Counted from the first letter of the stretch, positions 1-11,200 are shown. The stretch is DNA of 64,000 nt from Hemicordylus capensis (GCF_027244095.1 NC_069657.1:144952857-145016856); one strand, 5' to 3'. Notes: generated by a model from the sequence alone, not told the origin. Made by a program: numbers and translations.

Positions 1-279
1 ACAGTCAACATTGGGAATCTTGCTTTGAAGTTTTAAATCACCTTCTTTTATTTGTTTCTTTGGCATGAGGTCTGTACTTCCCAAAGTTTTAATTATAACC
101 CATGTAAAAATGTAACCAAATACATTTCTATCCTGTATTAAAATATGTGGCTGCCAAAAATGGCTCCTATTAAAAGACTGATCACAAGTTTAAAAGTTGC
201 TAGCATCAGCCCTTCTGCCTCACTCAGGACCGTTGCTTCCTCTGGCTTCTCCCATCCATGTTTTTCTTCCTAACTTCTC
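1..279. other. Unassigned AT-rich sequence
   Basis: No coding frame, repeat family or RNA gene is recognised here. The stretch is moderately AT-rich and ends at the target duplication of the hAT MITE that follows. Confidence 0.4.
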
Positions 280-287
280 CCATTGTA

Positions 288-692
288 CAGAGGCGTAACT
301 ATAGGGGGGGCACGGGGGGCATGTGCCCTGGGCGCCATCTTTTCTGGTCACATGGGGGGCGCCGCCATGACCAATTTTTTTTAAAAAAAAATTAAAAATT
401 TTTGTTAATACAAATGTTTCCTGCTCAGTGCAGCAGCGCTGCAGCCGTCAAGGGGGCACATCAGTGCCCCCTTCCCCACGAGCGGTCCCTTCTGCGCCAC
501 CTGCACCCCCCCCCCCATTGCTTTGCTGGCGTCTGGCGGCCAGTCAGTGGCCTGGCTTGGCGGCGGCGGTGGGCGCTTGTGAGGAAAAACCTAAGTATAA
601 TGTAGTATGTTGGGGGGGCGACGGGGGGCATGGTGGGGGGGGCGCCATTTCAGTGCTTGCCCCGGGCACCGTTTTCCCTAGTTACGCCTCTG
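288..692. mobile_element. hAT-type MITE with perfect 8-bp target duplication
   Basis: A 405-bp non-autonomous DNA transposon. The termini are inverted copies of CAGAGGCGTAACTA, and the element is flanked by the perfect 8-bp direct repeat CCATTGTA (280-287 and 693-700). An 8-bp duplication with CAG-type ends is the hAT signature. The interior is GC- and G-run-rich and has no transposase frame; open frames crossing it are incidental. Confidence 0.88.
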
Positions 693-700
693 CCATTGTA

Positions 701-1388
701 CCAGGTCAAGAAGAGGCATTCCATATGTCATGCAGAGCAGTGACAGAATCCCATAACCAGGAAGTGCAACAGGAAGTACCTGAAAGCAGAGATACATCCT
801 GTGGTGATAGTTTAGAAATGTACACATTCCTGTCTCTCTAATAGGTCTCCACCTTTCAGATAGAGGAGAGGGGGATTGGGTCACCCTTTGTTCTCCTTCT
901 TGTCCTCCTCCTGTCAGCGCCAGCCTACGTATTCCTAGTGTTTCCTGGGCATTTTCCTTAAACATTCTTCATTATCTCATGGCTGCTTCACTTGCTGAGA
1001 TGGAAGCCAAGCAACCATTGAGCTTGACCTGGAGTTTCCAGTAAGTAAAGAGGCTGAACAGAAACCACAGCAACAAAATGAACAAGTAATCATAGACTAT
1101 GATTACAGAGGGACTCAATCCAGAAGGGATATTGAGGCAGAACCAAAGAGATCCAATCAAGAAGGGGAGATTGAGATGGAACAAGAAGTAAAACACTCAA
1201 GCAAAGTTAATAAAGGATTGCCACTGGAAGCCAGAAAGGAGAAAATGCCAGAACCCGCAGTTTGGCACAAAACAGAAGGCATGTCAGATTCAGAGACAGA
1301 TAAATTGCTGCAATCGGGAAAGGAAAAGATTGCATCACATCATAAAACCAAATGTGGGACTTTGAATTCAAGAACGAGACAATGAGAA
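701..1388. other. Unassigned sequence between MITE and L1
   Basis: Nothing recognisable. Short open frames exist on both strands (for example 1176-1385 plus, lysine/glutamate-rich), but there is no family signature, no good start context and no splice evidence, so no gene is called. Confidence 0.4.
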
Positions 1389-1406
1389 GGGGAACGTTGG
1401 GATTTT

Positions 1407-2624
1407 ATTTTTGGTTGTTGTTGTTTAAATTGTTATTGATTTTAACAATATCTTAACATTCACATCACATTAAACAAATATTGACTTCCCGCTCACACCT
1501 CCTCGTGAATCACCAACTGTAAAATTAACCCTTGCTATAATAATAATTCAAAACATATATCTTAAACCTTACAAACTCGATTTTGATCTACCCAACCTGC
1601 TAATATTACTAAATTTCAAACCCTGTTGTAAAATCAATATTAGGAAAATAGTTCTTTAAGTATAATAAGAATGGTTTCCAATCTTCTTTAAAGCATTCCA
1701 AATTTTGATCTCTTATCAGTACTGTAAGTTTTGCCATCTCCACATATTCCAAAATTTTTATCAGCCAATCTTCTTTTGAGGGCAGTTCATTACTCTTACA
1801 TTTCTGCGCATATATTATTCTGGCCGCCGTGGTAGCGTACATAAAAAATGTTAAGTTGGTTGTAGAAAACACTCCTTGCGTTATTCCCAGCAGAAAGGAT
1901 TCTGGCTTCTTAGGAAATGTCATTTTGAAAATTTTCTCTAACTCATTATATATCATGTCCCAAAAGGCCATAGCCCTCCTACAAGACCACCACATATGAA
2001 AAAAGGTTCCTTCAGACTGTCCACATTTCCAACATTTGTTTGAAACATTTTTATACATTAATGCCAGTTTTTTAGGTGTCAAACACCACCTATACATCAT
2101 TTTATAATAATTTTCTTTTAAAAGATAACATGCAGTGAACTTTAAATCAGTTTTCCATAATTTTTCCCAGGCTGCCATTTCTATATTATAGCCCACATCT
2201 TGAGCCCATTTTACCATAGTCATTTTAACCACTTCATCTCTTGTCTCCTCCAAAAGCAAGAGCTTATACATTTTAGAAACTACTTTTTCATCATTTTCAC
2301 ACAGCTCCTTCTCAAATCTCGACATCTGATCCTCAAATCCAACTTTAAGATCCTTCTTATAAACTTCATTTAACTGATGGTACTGAAACCAATTACTAAC
2401 CAAATTTTGTACTTCAATTAAACTTTTTAACTTACAGTCCTTTTCTTGAAAACATAACAAATCCCTATAGGTACCCCATTGCGATAGCATATTTACCTCT
2501 TTACGTACTAGAGCTTCAATCGGGATGACCATAACAGAGTTTTAGGTTCCAACCATTTTTTATATTTTACCCAAACTCTCATTAAACTCCTTCTTATATA
2601 GTGGTTAAGAAAATCTTTATGTAT
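1407..2624 (-). mobile_element. 5'-truncated L1 LINE, ORF2 C-terminus
   Basis: The 3' part of a LINE-1 on the minus strand. An open frame at 1609-2532 encodes about 307 residues of the ORF2 C-terminal region, including the L1-type cysteine cluster (CWKCGQSEGTFFHMWWSC), downstream of where the reverse transcriptase would lie. The insertion is bounded by an 18-bp perfect direct repeat at 1389-1406 and 2625-2642 beginning GGGGAACGTTGGG, as expected for target-primed reverse transcription. Upstream of 2532 the coding sense continues in another frame; the join near codons for LLW/VIPIEAL looks like a one-base loss. With no endonuclease or RT domain it cannot move itself. Confidence 0.9.
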
Positions 2625-2764
2625 GGGGAACGTTGGGATTTTCCATAGACATTGGCCAGGTTCAGACATAGAGGATAACCACAGTTATAGCTTGCTGAGG
2701 TTGTAACTGCAGCATGCCCAAATGCACAAAACCATGAATACGGGTCAAAAGCTAACTCCATTTT

Positions 2765-3700
2765 ATTTATTTATTATTATTTGTTTATTTATTCAATTGT
2801 TATACCGCCCTTCCGAAATGGCTCAGGGCAGTTTACAATTAAAAACAGAAACCATTAAAACCAATAACAATTAAAACAGAAATATAAATATAAACTCCAA
2901 CGAAAAACATCTTAAAAAACAATTAAACTATCAGAACAAGTAAAAACCTGAAAACCAGGTTAGCATTAAAACAATTAAAATTAATTAAAACCCTGAAAAG
3001 CCAGGCCAAACAGATGGGTTTTAAGGACTCTCTTGAAGGTCAGTAAGGAATTAAGATTGTAAATTTCTGCTGGGAGTGCATTCCACAGCCCAGGAGCAGG
3101 TACAGAGAAGGCCCGCCTCTGAGTCGCCACCAAACGAACTGGTGGTAACTGGATATGGACCTCCTCAGATGACTTTAACGTGCAGTGGGGGTCATGTTAA
3201 AGAAGGCGCTCTCTAAGATATCTCAGATCCAAGTCATTCAGGGCTTTAAAGGTATTGATCAGCACTTTGTATATTGCCAAGAAACATATCGGCAGCCAGT
3301 GTAACCGTTTCAAAACAGTCATAATATGGTCTCTCCAGGTTGCCCCAGAGACCAATCTGGCTGCCGCATTCTGAACTAACTGAAGTTTCTGGACTACGTA
3401 CAAAGGCAGCCCCACATAGAGTGCATTGCAATAGTCAAGCCAGGAGGTTACCAGCTGATGAACCACTGTTTTGAGGTCATCCTCTTCAAGAAATGGGTGC
3501 AGCTGTCGAATCAGCCGAAGCTGATAGAAAGCACTCCTGGCCATGGTCTCCACCCGAGATACCAGGGTGAGACCTGGGTCCAGGAGTACTCCCAAGCTGC
3601 ACACCTGCTCCTTCTGGGTACCAAACTGCAATGGGAACCTTCGGTTTTCTCTACGCTTCACTGCCAACTGTGGTTTTGCTTCCAAAAGTTATGCCCAACT
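2765..3700 (-). mobile_element. L2-like LINE 3' end, RT C-terminus
   Basis: 5'-truncated non-LTR retrotransposon on the minus strand. The frame at 3197-3685 carries the post-RT region typical of the L2/CR1 group (LGVLLDPGLTL, TSWLDYCNALYVGLP, QLVQNAAARLV, HWLP). Past a break the C-terminal sense RLVATQRRAFS...LWNALPAEI continues at about 3030-3190. The 3' tail at 2765-2900 is the A-rich, CCGCCCTTCCGAAATGG-type tail seen again at 15.4 and 18.0 kb. L2 is my best clade call; CR1-like is the alternative. Confidence 0.8.
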
Positions 3701-4484
3701 GCTATCACCACAGTTTCATGCCCATTACCAAACCCCAGTCATAGAGGTGGCAGCACAGGTATGCCCAAGGACATGGCTGCTCCATGCTTTCAGCACTTCT
3801 TGCTTGCAGCCTCTCAGAAATTCCAGCACCATCTAAGGTTGTGAAGCTCTGCTCTAGACTCTTTATTATCTATGGTATGCCCAGATGGACCATCATGAAT
3901 CAAGAGTTCTAAAGATGCTTCAAATAAGCTGGGACCTGCTTCTTGTGCTAAGAAATTCATACACTGGCCTGAATAATTATTGGGCTATGAAATCTGTATA
4001 TACCTTCCATTATTCATCCAGTCTTCCCTCTTAGTGCTCATCATAACTTGCATGCAGTTATGACTCAGCATAACCTGGGACCCAGACCAAGAGGAAAAGC
4101 TAAATAGAAATGTTTCTCCATATCAACTTCATCAGGAAATGGCACCCATTTCTTATAACGCCCAGGCAAAAAACCACAGAGCCAAAGTCTGCTAAAAATT
4201 TTAAGCCCTATTTATTTCAACCGAAGAGACTTAAACAAATGATTAACTCATATGACACATTTATTTTGCCATATTTTTCATTCAGTTGAACCATTTCAAA
4301 ACCTCCTCAAGTCATTGTGCGATTTGGCATAGTTAATCTTGTTACGTGTGGCATACAGTAGTGTCTTTTACCTGGATCCAACAGAGTTTTTCACTAAGTT
4401 CAGCTTGGTACTGCAAGAGTAAATGTCAAAAGCCACATTTCATAAAGGTTAGCTGTGCAATTCCCACTCACATGAATATTTTTT
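3701..4484. other. Unassigned sequence
   Basis: No gene, SINE or transposon terminus recognised. Short overlapping frames at 3458-3844 are antisense to the L2-like LINE at their start and have no family signature. Confidence 0.35.
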
Positions 4485-4697
4485 ACATTTTATATCTTGC
4501 TCTTCCTCCAAAATCCCAGAGTGGTGTACTACATACTTAAGTTTCTCCTCACAACAACCCTGTGAAGTAGGTTAGTGCTGAAAGAGAAGGGACTGGCCCA
4601 GAGTCACCCAGCTAGTGTCATGGCTGAATGGAGATTGGAACTTGGGTTTCCCCGGTCCTAGTCCATCATTCTAACCACTACACCACGCTGGCTCTTA
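4485..4697 (-). repeat. tRNA-derived SINE, minus strand
   Basis: Read on the minus strand this matches the SINE copies at 15.2-15.9 kb and 17.36 kb: a head with GTGGTTAGAATGATGGACTA, the B-box-like stretch, the conserved core around GGGTGACTCTGGGCCAGTC, and a tail ending near the AT-rich 4485 side. The three copies in this window define the family; its library name is not certain. Confidence 0.7.
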
Positions 4698-4699
4698 AC

Positions 4700-5330
4700 A
4701 GACCTTAGGTTGGGCCTACTTCTCACAAATAGCCAATGAGGTAATAAGCCTGTTTGTCAACTGTATTTCTTCAATGCAAGTGGGGACCAGGGGCAGTCCT
4801 TAAGAGATGAGGTGAGGCAGTCACCTCAAGTGGCCAATTATTGGGTGCCATCAGGTTGGCAGATGCCCCCTGCCACCCCCTGCTGCCTCCATCCACCATC
4901 AAAGCAGTTCTTTGCCAACAAGAGGCACTGCCGCCATTCAGCAAGGAGCTGTTCCTCTCCCTCCTCCTTTTCCCCACCACTGCTTGTCTGCCTCAGTTCT
5001 TCCCTCAGCATATGAGGGAGCAAGTGAAGGAGGGTTAGGAGGGTATGTGCATACAGCACATGACAGTGACTGTTGTGAGCTTCTGCACACCATCAAGCAG
5101 CTGCTACCACCAATATTGCTTGAAAAGAAAATGGAGAGGAGAAAATGTGAGGGGGGCCATATTTGGTGCCCTGTCTCAGGAACACAAACATCTCTTGGGT
5201 CACTATTTGGTGGGGGAGAGATCATAGAAGAAAAGCTCTTCCCACAGATATATCCTCACACATAAACGAGTTGTTCTGGTAAGAACGAATCAGCCTACTT
5301 TCCTTTCACTGTCTCTACACCTGGACTAAA
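4700..5330. other. Unassigned, possible decayed DNA-transposon sequence
   Basis: The stretch GAGGTGAGGCAGTCACCTCA near 4808 recurs in related form near 33,475 and 59,865 (GGCGAGGCAGTCACCTCAGG), each followed by a GC-rich segment with CTGCTGCCTC. This suggests a shared old repeat, but no terminal repeats or target duplication could be seen. Confidence 0.3.
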
Positions 5331-5334
5331 TTCG

Positions 5335-6175
5335 GTTCAAATTGAGGTTCACAAGTTAGATCTCTTGCACCTCAAATGTTCATGCTTTCGCCATCTTGGA
5401 TTGAGGTGGGTGACATCATCACAAACTACACCACTGGAGCATCCCTATGTGTCCATTCAGTTATAGCAAATTTGGTTCAAATCGGTTAGACTGTCCACAA
5501 GTTAGTTAGTACACTTGCAGCTCCAAAGTTTATGTGTCCGCCATCTTGAATCAGTGTGGATGACATCATCACAAACTATGCCATTGAGGTGTCTCTGTGC
5601 ATGTTCATGCAACCACCATCTTGGATTAGACCTCATCACAAACTTTGACATTGCGGTGTCCCTATCTGTCCCTTCAGATGTACCAAATTTGGTTCAGATA
5701 AGTTAAGCAGTTTACAAGTTAGCCCACTTGCACCTCAAAAGTTTACATGTCCACCATCTTGAAGTGGTGAGGATGACATCATCACAAACTACTCTGCTGA
5801 GGTGTCCTTGTGTGTCACTCACTGCCACTGTATGTAATTTGGTTTAAGTTGGTTAGACAGTCCACAAATTATCCCACTTGCACCTCAGATGTTCATGGGG
5901 CCGCTATCTTGAATTGGAGTGGATGACATCATCACATATCATGCCATTTGGGCATCTCTATGTGTCTCTACAGCTGTAGCAAATTTGGTTCAAATCAGTT
6001 AAGCAGTTCACAAGTTAGCCCACTTGTGCCTCAAAGGTTTATGCATCCGCCATCTTGGATTGGGGTCGATGACATAATCACAAACAATGTCATTGAGGTG
6101 TCCCTATGTTTCCCTACAACTGTACCCAATTTGGTTCATATTGATCCAGGCGTTGCAAAGTTGATGGTTGGGAAC
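5335..6175. repeat. Tandem array, about 145-bp unit, six copies
   Basis: A repeated unit runs CATCTTGGATT... GATGACATCATCACAAAC ... AATTTGGTTCAAAT. CATCTTG-type anchors lie near 5393, 5542, 5628, 5754, 5909 and 6051. Most intervals are 126-155 bp and one unit is short (about 86 bp). The array ends in a distinctive sequence, TTGATCCAGGCGTTGCAAAG, and an ACACGGAC-rich run. Single units recur at about 10.07-10.34 and 11.07-11.13 kb, and in reverse orientation at about 13.85-13.92 kb, so the unit belongs to a dispersed element. Confidence 0.8.
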
Positions 6176-6214
6176 ACACGGACGGACACACACACGGACC
6201 ACTGTTCCAGCTAA

Positions 6215-6217
<3 letters not shown>

Positions 6218-6250
<33 letters not shown>
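6218..6250. repeat. (TG)n microsatellite
   Basis: Uninterrupted TG dinucleotide run. Cysteine/valine open frames through it are artefacts of the repeat. Confidence 0.9.
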
Positions 6251-6251
<1 letters not shown>

Positions 6252-6958
6252 ACCTCCCCCCAGGCCCCTGCACAGCAGTTTTGTGCTGCCACCCAACCCC
6301 TCTCCCCAGTCAGGAAGCACTGCCCCATTTCCCCCTCTCCTCGGCCACGCCCCCACCATCTCCTCCTTTCCCTCTCACCGGCCTGGCCTTCTCCTTCTCC
6401 AGGTCCAGCTGGGGGAGATGGAGAGGGAGGGAAGCAGTGCACTGAGGCCAGAGGAGGATGGGAAGTGGAGGCAGCAGGAGGAAGGTAGAGGATGGAGGGA
6501 GGGATGGTGGGAGGGAGGACGAGGATGCAAGGAGGACGGAAAGTCAGGGCCAGGGAGGGACTTCTGCCCGGAGCTTTCTGTCTTCCCCAATCTCTCTCCT
6601 CCCCAACCCCCTGGCTGTCCGTTTCAGTTTTCACTGATCATTTTCTTCCGCCGTGCTGCTTTTTACATTTTCTTAGAGAGCAAGAAAGGCTTTCTGACCC
6701 CTGCAGATCATTTACAGCTTTCCACTCAGGAATGCTAATGCCTGATAAGTGTTTCAACTTTGCAATCCTCCAGCAGGCAGTTAATTACTTCCTGATTGTG
6801 TCCCGTCCAAAGTTCTTTGCATGGCAAAGTTGGAATTACTCATTATCACTCTGCAAAGTTACTCAGCTGATTTCTGCGCTCTCTGCAGCAAAATGTGGCT
6901 ACTATTTTGTGTGCACCGCACAAACCTGGCTGGCAAGAGCAAAAAGCTTGCGAGTGAG
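6251..6958. other. Skewed GC-rich then unassigned sequence
   Basis: At 6300-6420 the plus strand is pyrimidine-rich (CCCCTCTCC type) and at 6415-6560 purine-rich (GGAGGGA type). Long overlapping frames on both strands reflect this skew and not coding. The remainder to 6958 shows no family signature. Confidence 0.4.
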
Positions 6959-7372
6959 TGAGGTGATTCTCACAATCAGTGGAAAGTGGGCTAAGGGAGC
7001 TTAGCTCGCTTTCCACGGACCATGAGAACCACCAGGCTCACAGGCAAGCCTGGTTTCCCCAAAGCAGGGAACCTGCTTAAATACCCCTCCCCTTAGGCCA
7101 GGTTAGTGGAGCAAGCACTCCACTAACCTGGGTTTTCCAATCATGTATTGCCATGCTATGGCTTCGCGCCATGGCAACTCACAAGGAGACCCACATCCCC
7201 CCCCCAATCCCCACAGCCCCCACCGGCTCTGTGATGGAGCTGGCAGTTGTGTGGGTGGCCGATCCGGCTGCCCAGGGCTTCAGCCTCGATCGTCTGTGGG
7301 GAAAGAAGGCCAAGCCCTTTCTCCCCACAAACCCCCTTACAGCAGGTCTCACCGATCGTGAGACTCACCTCA
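6959..7372. mobile_element. Terminal-inverted-repeat MITE, copy 1
   Basis: Begins TGAGGTGATTCTCACAATC and ends CGTGAGACTCACCTCA, the imperfect reverse complement. A subterminal hairpin (GTGGAAAGTGGGCTAAG ... CTTAGCTCGCTTTCCAC) follows the left end. The layout matches copy 2 at 7538-8007. No target duplication could be fixed by eye, so the superfamily is open. Confidence 0.72.
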
Positions 7373-7537
7373 GTATTTCTTCATATGTTGCTTTGGTAAA
7401 TTCAAACCTAAATTCAGTGGGGAATGGATGACTGAATGTGTGCACATTGTTTCTGCGTTGTGTTTAAAACTTAGAAGGAAACAGACAGAAGTGGAGGTCA
7501 CAGGAGTACTGAGGAGGAGAGGGGGAAAGACAGACCC

Positions 7538-8007
7538 TGAGGCAATTCTCACGATCGCCAGAAAGCGGGCTAAGGAAGCCTAGCCCGCTTTTTGGCGAGT
7601 GTGAGAACCACCAGGCTCGCAGGCGAGCCCTGTGTCCTCAAAGCGGGTAACCCGCTTACAGAGCCCTCCCCTTAGCTGAGGTTAGCGGAGCGAGCGCTCT
7701 GCTAACCCTGTCTATTTGACCGTGTGTTGCTGCGGCGTGGCAACACATAAGAAGACCCCCGCCGTGAGGCTTAAACAAGCTTCCCAGCCCTGGGGGTCTC
7801 TCCAGGATGCCCCGTGTACTCGCATGGGGCATCCTGGAACTTCCAGGGGGCACGTGGCCTCCGATCCCTGCAGCCCCTGCTGGCTCCATGACGGAGCCGG
7901 CAGTCGTGTGGGCTCCCTGCCTGGTTGTCTGCAAGGAGAGGGGGCTAAGCCTGCTCTCCCCGCTAACCCGCTCTCAGTGAGTCTCACCAATCGTGAGACT
8001 CGCCTCA
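7538..8007. mobile_element. Terminal-inverted-repeat MITE, copy 2
   Basis: Same orientation and family as copy 1. Left end TGAGGCAATTCTCACGATCG, right end CGTGAGACTCGCCTCA. The subterminal hairpin (CGCCAGAAAGCGGGCTA with TAGCCCGCTTTTTGGCG) is nearly perfect. The shared segments GTGAGAACCACCAGGCTC and the CTCCCCTTAG-containing middle confirm the relation to copy 1. No transposase frame. Confidence 0.75.
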
Positions 8008-8845
8008 CTGTGTGTGTCTGCGTAGACTGTAGTTGTGTGTTTGTAGCCTGTAGAGGGAGGTGTTTGCATCAGGGAGATTTGTGTGTCTTTGTGTGTGTAT
8101 GTAGAGGGAGGTGTGTGGGGTGGGAAGGAAAGGAGTGCATCAGAGGGAGTTGGTAAATTTACCTGAGTGCTGTCTTAAACTGTGTATGTTTGTGACTTGA
8201 TTTTACATAAAATCATAAACATTATTTAAAATATTTTAAAGATAAATTTTATTTATTTCTTTGTAATGTTAAGGGGCCCCCACAATGCGGATTCTCCCCC
8301 AGCCCTGCACCCCCTAGGGAAAGCCTTGATGGTGGAGGAGGAGGGTGGGAGGCGGCAGTGGCTCCCCTGGTGCAGAATGTTGGGGGGGGGGCATAAAAAA
8401 TTTCGTGTGGAATGCTACGCGTGCCGCATTATTTCAAGTTATGTATCTCTGTGTGTTGGTTTGATGTGTGCACACTGATCTGATACTGCCACCCAGAACA
8501 GAATTCTTTCCACTCACTGATTGTGGAAATTAGAGGGAACCCTGACATGGACACACACACAGAATGCTGGGTGAGCTCAGAAGCCTACTGGAAAGGAGGC
8601 TAAGAAGCACTAGCTATCAGTGAGAAGGCTAGGCTAAAGCCCTTCTCCCTGACATCTAGCCCCAGCTTGAAGGAGTCCAAAGTGGTTCAATCCAGACAAA
8701 GGCTTCCTGTCTCATCTTTTTCCCTTCCCCAACCTTGTATTCAAAGGAACGGAGAGAAAATATATCCCTTTTCCTCTTTTAACCCTCCTCCTGATTGTGA
8801 CTGGTTTAAGGAACAGCTGTGATTTGGAGAATGAATGATAAGAGT
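8008..8845. other. 3' flank of the minus-strand OR, unassigned
   Basis: Mixed TG-rich, AT-rich and GC-rich sequence with no gene signature. About 80 bp near 8545-8625 reappears in inverted, diverged form near 13,775-13,850 (GAATGCTGGGTGA...CTACTGGAAAGGAGGCTAA), so part of it is an old dispersed repeat. Confidence 0.4.
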
Positions 8846-9823
8846 TCAAAAGCAAAGCAATGTTCTCCTTTTGCACTTTCCCCCAATAACTTTCACCAGG
8901 GCCCCCTTTACCTCTTGATTCCTCAGACTGTAAATCATGGGGTTCAGCATGGGAGTAACAACACAATAAAACAGCGAGGCAGTTTTCCCCTGCTTGGCTG
9001 AGTAGTGGGACCTGGGCCGCAAGTAGGCAAAGATGGCTGTTCCATAGCACAGGGTCACCACAGTTAGGTGGGCTGTGCAGGTGGAAAAAGCTTTGCGCCT
9101 TCCCTCAGCTGAACGAATCTGAAGGATGGTTGAGAGGATATACACATAAGACACCAGCACAAGAAAGAAGGGTGTGAGCAGGATGAGCACGCCAGCTCCC
9201 AGCATCACGGCATCCCCCACAAAAGTGCTAGAACAGGCCAGCTGCTGCACGGCCAACACCTCGCAGCCAAAATGGTTGATGATCCTCTTTCCACAGTATG
9301 GCAAGTGGAGAGTGAACACAGTCTGTACCAGGGCATTCACAAAGCCACTGAGCCAACATCCTCCAGCCATCTGCATACAGAGCCGCCAACTCATCACAGT
9401 GTTATAATGCAAGGGGTGGCATATGGCCATGTACCGGTCATAGGCCATGACAGCCAGCAAGATGAATTCAATTCCTCCCAGAGACAGGGAGATATACATC
9501 TGTGCCATGCAACCTTCGAAGGAGATGGTTTTATGCTCTGCCAGGAAGTTGGAAAGCATTTGAGGGATGATGGTGGTGGTGTAGCACATGTCCAGGAAGG
9601 ATAGATGGCTCAGAAAATAATACATAGGTGTGTGCAAGCATGGGTCCTTTTTTAACACCAGAATGATAAGCGTATTCCCTGCCATGGTCACAATATACAT
9701 CATCAGAAAGAGAACAAAAAGGCCTTTCTGAGTTCCTGGCTGAGCGGATAAGCCCAGGAGTACAAATTCCACATTCCATGTCTTATTTCCTCTTCCCATA
9801 TTGTATCCAGATTCATACATCAT
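8846..9823 (-). CDS. Olfactory receptor, class II (family 2/13-like)
   Basis: Complete single-exon odorant receptor of 325 residues: a seven-helix rhodopsin-type GPCR that would couple to G-olf in olfactory cilia. Visible OR signatures in order: N-glycosylation sequon N13-K-T; TM1 with GNTLIILV (49-56); [13 protein letters not shown] (66-78); conserved C105; MAYDRYMAIC (126-135) at the end of TM3; the second-loop cysteines C177, C187 and C197; SY before the third inner loop; KAFSTCTAHL (244-253); and PMLNPMIYSLRN (291-302). There is no internal stop. The ATG at 9823 directly follows a pyrimidine-rich TTTTCATTTTCATAG that looks like a splice acceptor, so the coding exon probably begins there; the Met at residue 9 (codon 9797-9799) puts the sequon nearer the start as in most ORs and may be the real initiator. 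The family is judged by motif feel, and no copy lies elsewhere in the window. Confidence 0.93.
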   Translation of the reverse strand: MMYESGYNMGRGNKTWNVEFVLLGLSAQPGTQKGLFVLFLMMYIVTMAGNTLIILVLKKDPCLHTPMYYFLSHLSFLDMCYTTTIIPQMLSNFLAEHKTISFEGCMAQMYISLSLGGIEFILLAVMAYDRYMAICHPLHYNTVMSWRLCMQMAGGCWLSGFVNALVQTVFTLHLPYCGKRIINHFGCEVLAVQQLACSSTFVGDAVMLGAGVLILLTPFFLVLVSYVYILSTILQIRSAEGRRKAFSTCTAHLTVVTLCYGTAIFAYLRPRSHYSAKQGKTASLFYCVVTPMLNPMIYSLRNQEVKGALVKVIGGKCKRRTLLCF

Positions 9824-10344
9824 CTATGAAAATGAAAATAACAGGAAAGAAAAACCAAGAAGTTCTAGTAAGAACTAATCTGCCTACTTTCTTTTCCCTA
9901 TAATTTTAATTACCATCTTTACATTCATGCACTTTTTGTTTTTAAACACCAAATGTTTTAAACACCAAATGCAGGGTACAGTAAAACAGTAGTCTCCAGA
10001 GCCTCATCTGTAAGAATAGGGTGCACCACACATAGGTGGAGGATGGCAATGAGATGATGATATCTTTATGAAACACACCATTGAAATGTCCCTGTAAGGC
10101 ACTACAACTGTACTATATTTAATCCAGATTGGTCCCGGCAATGGAAATTTATTGGGGGGAAAGACATGCACAGTCACCATCTTGAAATGATTTTTGGAAT
10201 TTTTTTAATGGGATATCAAGGTTTAATCTGAACATGTATACCAAGTTTGGTTTGGTCACATGTTAGCCCACTTCCACCTCAAACATTCACACATCTGCCA
10301 TAGATGACATCATCACAAAATATGCCATTGAAGTATCCCTATGT
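9824..10344. other. 5' flank of minus-strand OR with tandem-unit relic
   Basis: 9824-9845 holds the candidate splice acceptor for the OR (read on the minus strand). From about 10,070 onward one degenerate unit of the 5.3-6.2 kb tandem family is recognisable (GATGACATCATCACAAAATA near 10,303). No first exon or promoter could be singled out. Confidence 0.45.
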
Positions 10345-10352
10345 GGCATTAC

Positions 10353-11069
10353 TAGGGGTGTGCACAAAACCGATTTGCCCGGTTCAGTTTGAGTCCAAAC
10401 AAGACTTGAACTGTACCAGGCATGTTCAGTTTTGTGCACCCCTGAACATCCCTGAACAATCAGTTCGGGTTCAGGGGTTCAATTAGCAAAAAATAACTTT
10501 GTTTTAAAGTTCAAAAACTTACCACCTCCCACTCAGGGGGCTTCTCCGCAGCTGTGGTGGTGGGGTGGTCCTCCAGAGGTTCCCCCTCCCCCACTGATGT
10601 CCAGTTTGTTACAAATATGCCCGGTTTGGGCAGTTTTCAGCCCATCCCAGGCCTGTCCTCCATGGCAGTGGCCATTTTGGTGGCCACCACACATGCCCAA
10701 TGGGCCTCTGCATGGCCAGGTCATGACTCAGGCTATGTAGAGACCCATTGGGCATGCATAGCGGCCTCCAAAATGGCCATCGCCATGGAGGACAGGCCCA
10801 GAACGGGTATATTTATAACAAACTGGAGACCAGCAGGGGGAGGGGGAACCTCCAGAGACACACACACACCTGTGGCCACAGAGAAGCGCCCGGAACGGGA
10901 GGTGGAGAGTTTTCAGACTTAATTTTTTTAAAAAAATCAAACCCAAACCAGGAGTTGTTTGGCTCGAGATCAGGCCGAACAGGGGCAAGTTCGGCTCAAC
11001 ATTGTACCCTCAAACTGGGCATGTTTGATGTTGAACCAGTTTGATACTAAACCTGTATGCACACCCCTA
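10353..11069. mobile_element. Palindromic (foldback) hAT element
   Basis: A 717-bp element with ends TAGGGGTGTGCA... and ...TGCACACCCCTA, flanked by GGCATTAC (10,345-10,352) and GGCACCAC (11,070-11,077), an 8-bp duplication with two changes. The two halves are inverted copies over most of their length: for example CCTGTCCTCCATGG near 10,653 pairs with CCATGGAGGACAGG near 10,785, and the Met-His-type GC-rich loop lies near 10,700-10,745. It lies in a relic of the ~145-bp tandem unit, which resumes at 11,070. No transposase. Confidence 0.8.
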
Positions 11070-11077
11070 GGCACCAC

Positions 11078-11200
11078 AACTGTACAGAATTTGGTTCAAA
11101 TTGGTCCAGGCATTGTGATGTTGTTAGATACACACACATACACATACACACATATATGCATACACATACACATGCACAGAGAGAAGGGGGCTGATCTCAT
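11078..11200. repeat. Tandem-unit relic with CA/TA-rich tail
   Basis: Continues the 5.3-6.2 kb family (AATTTGGTTCAAATTGGTCC, then CAGGCATTGTGATGTTG) and ends in an ACACACATACACA-rich run, as does the array end near 6175. Confidence 0.65.

Noticed and set aside
6104-6738. Long overlapping frames on both strands as genes
   Set aside because: They run through a TG microsatellite and strand-skewed GC-rich sequence and have low-complexity products.
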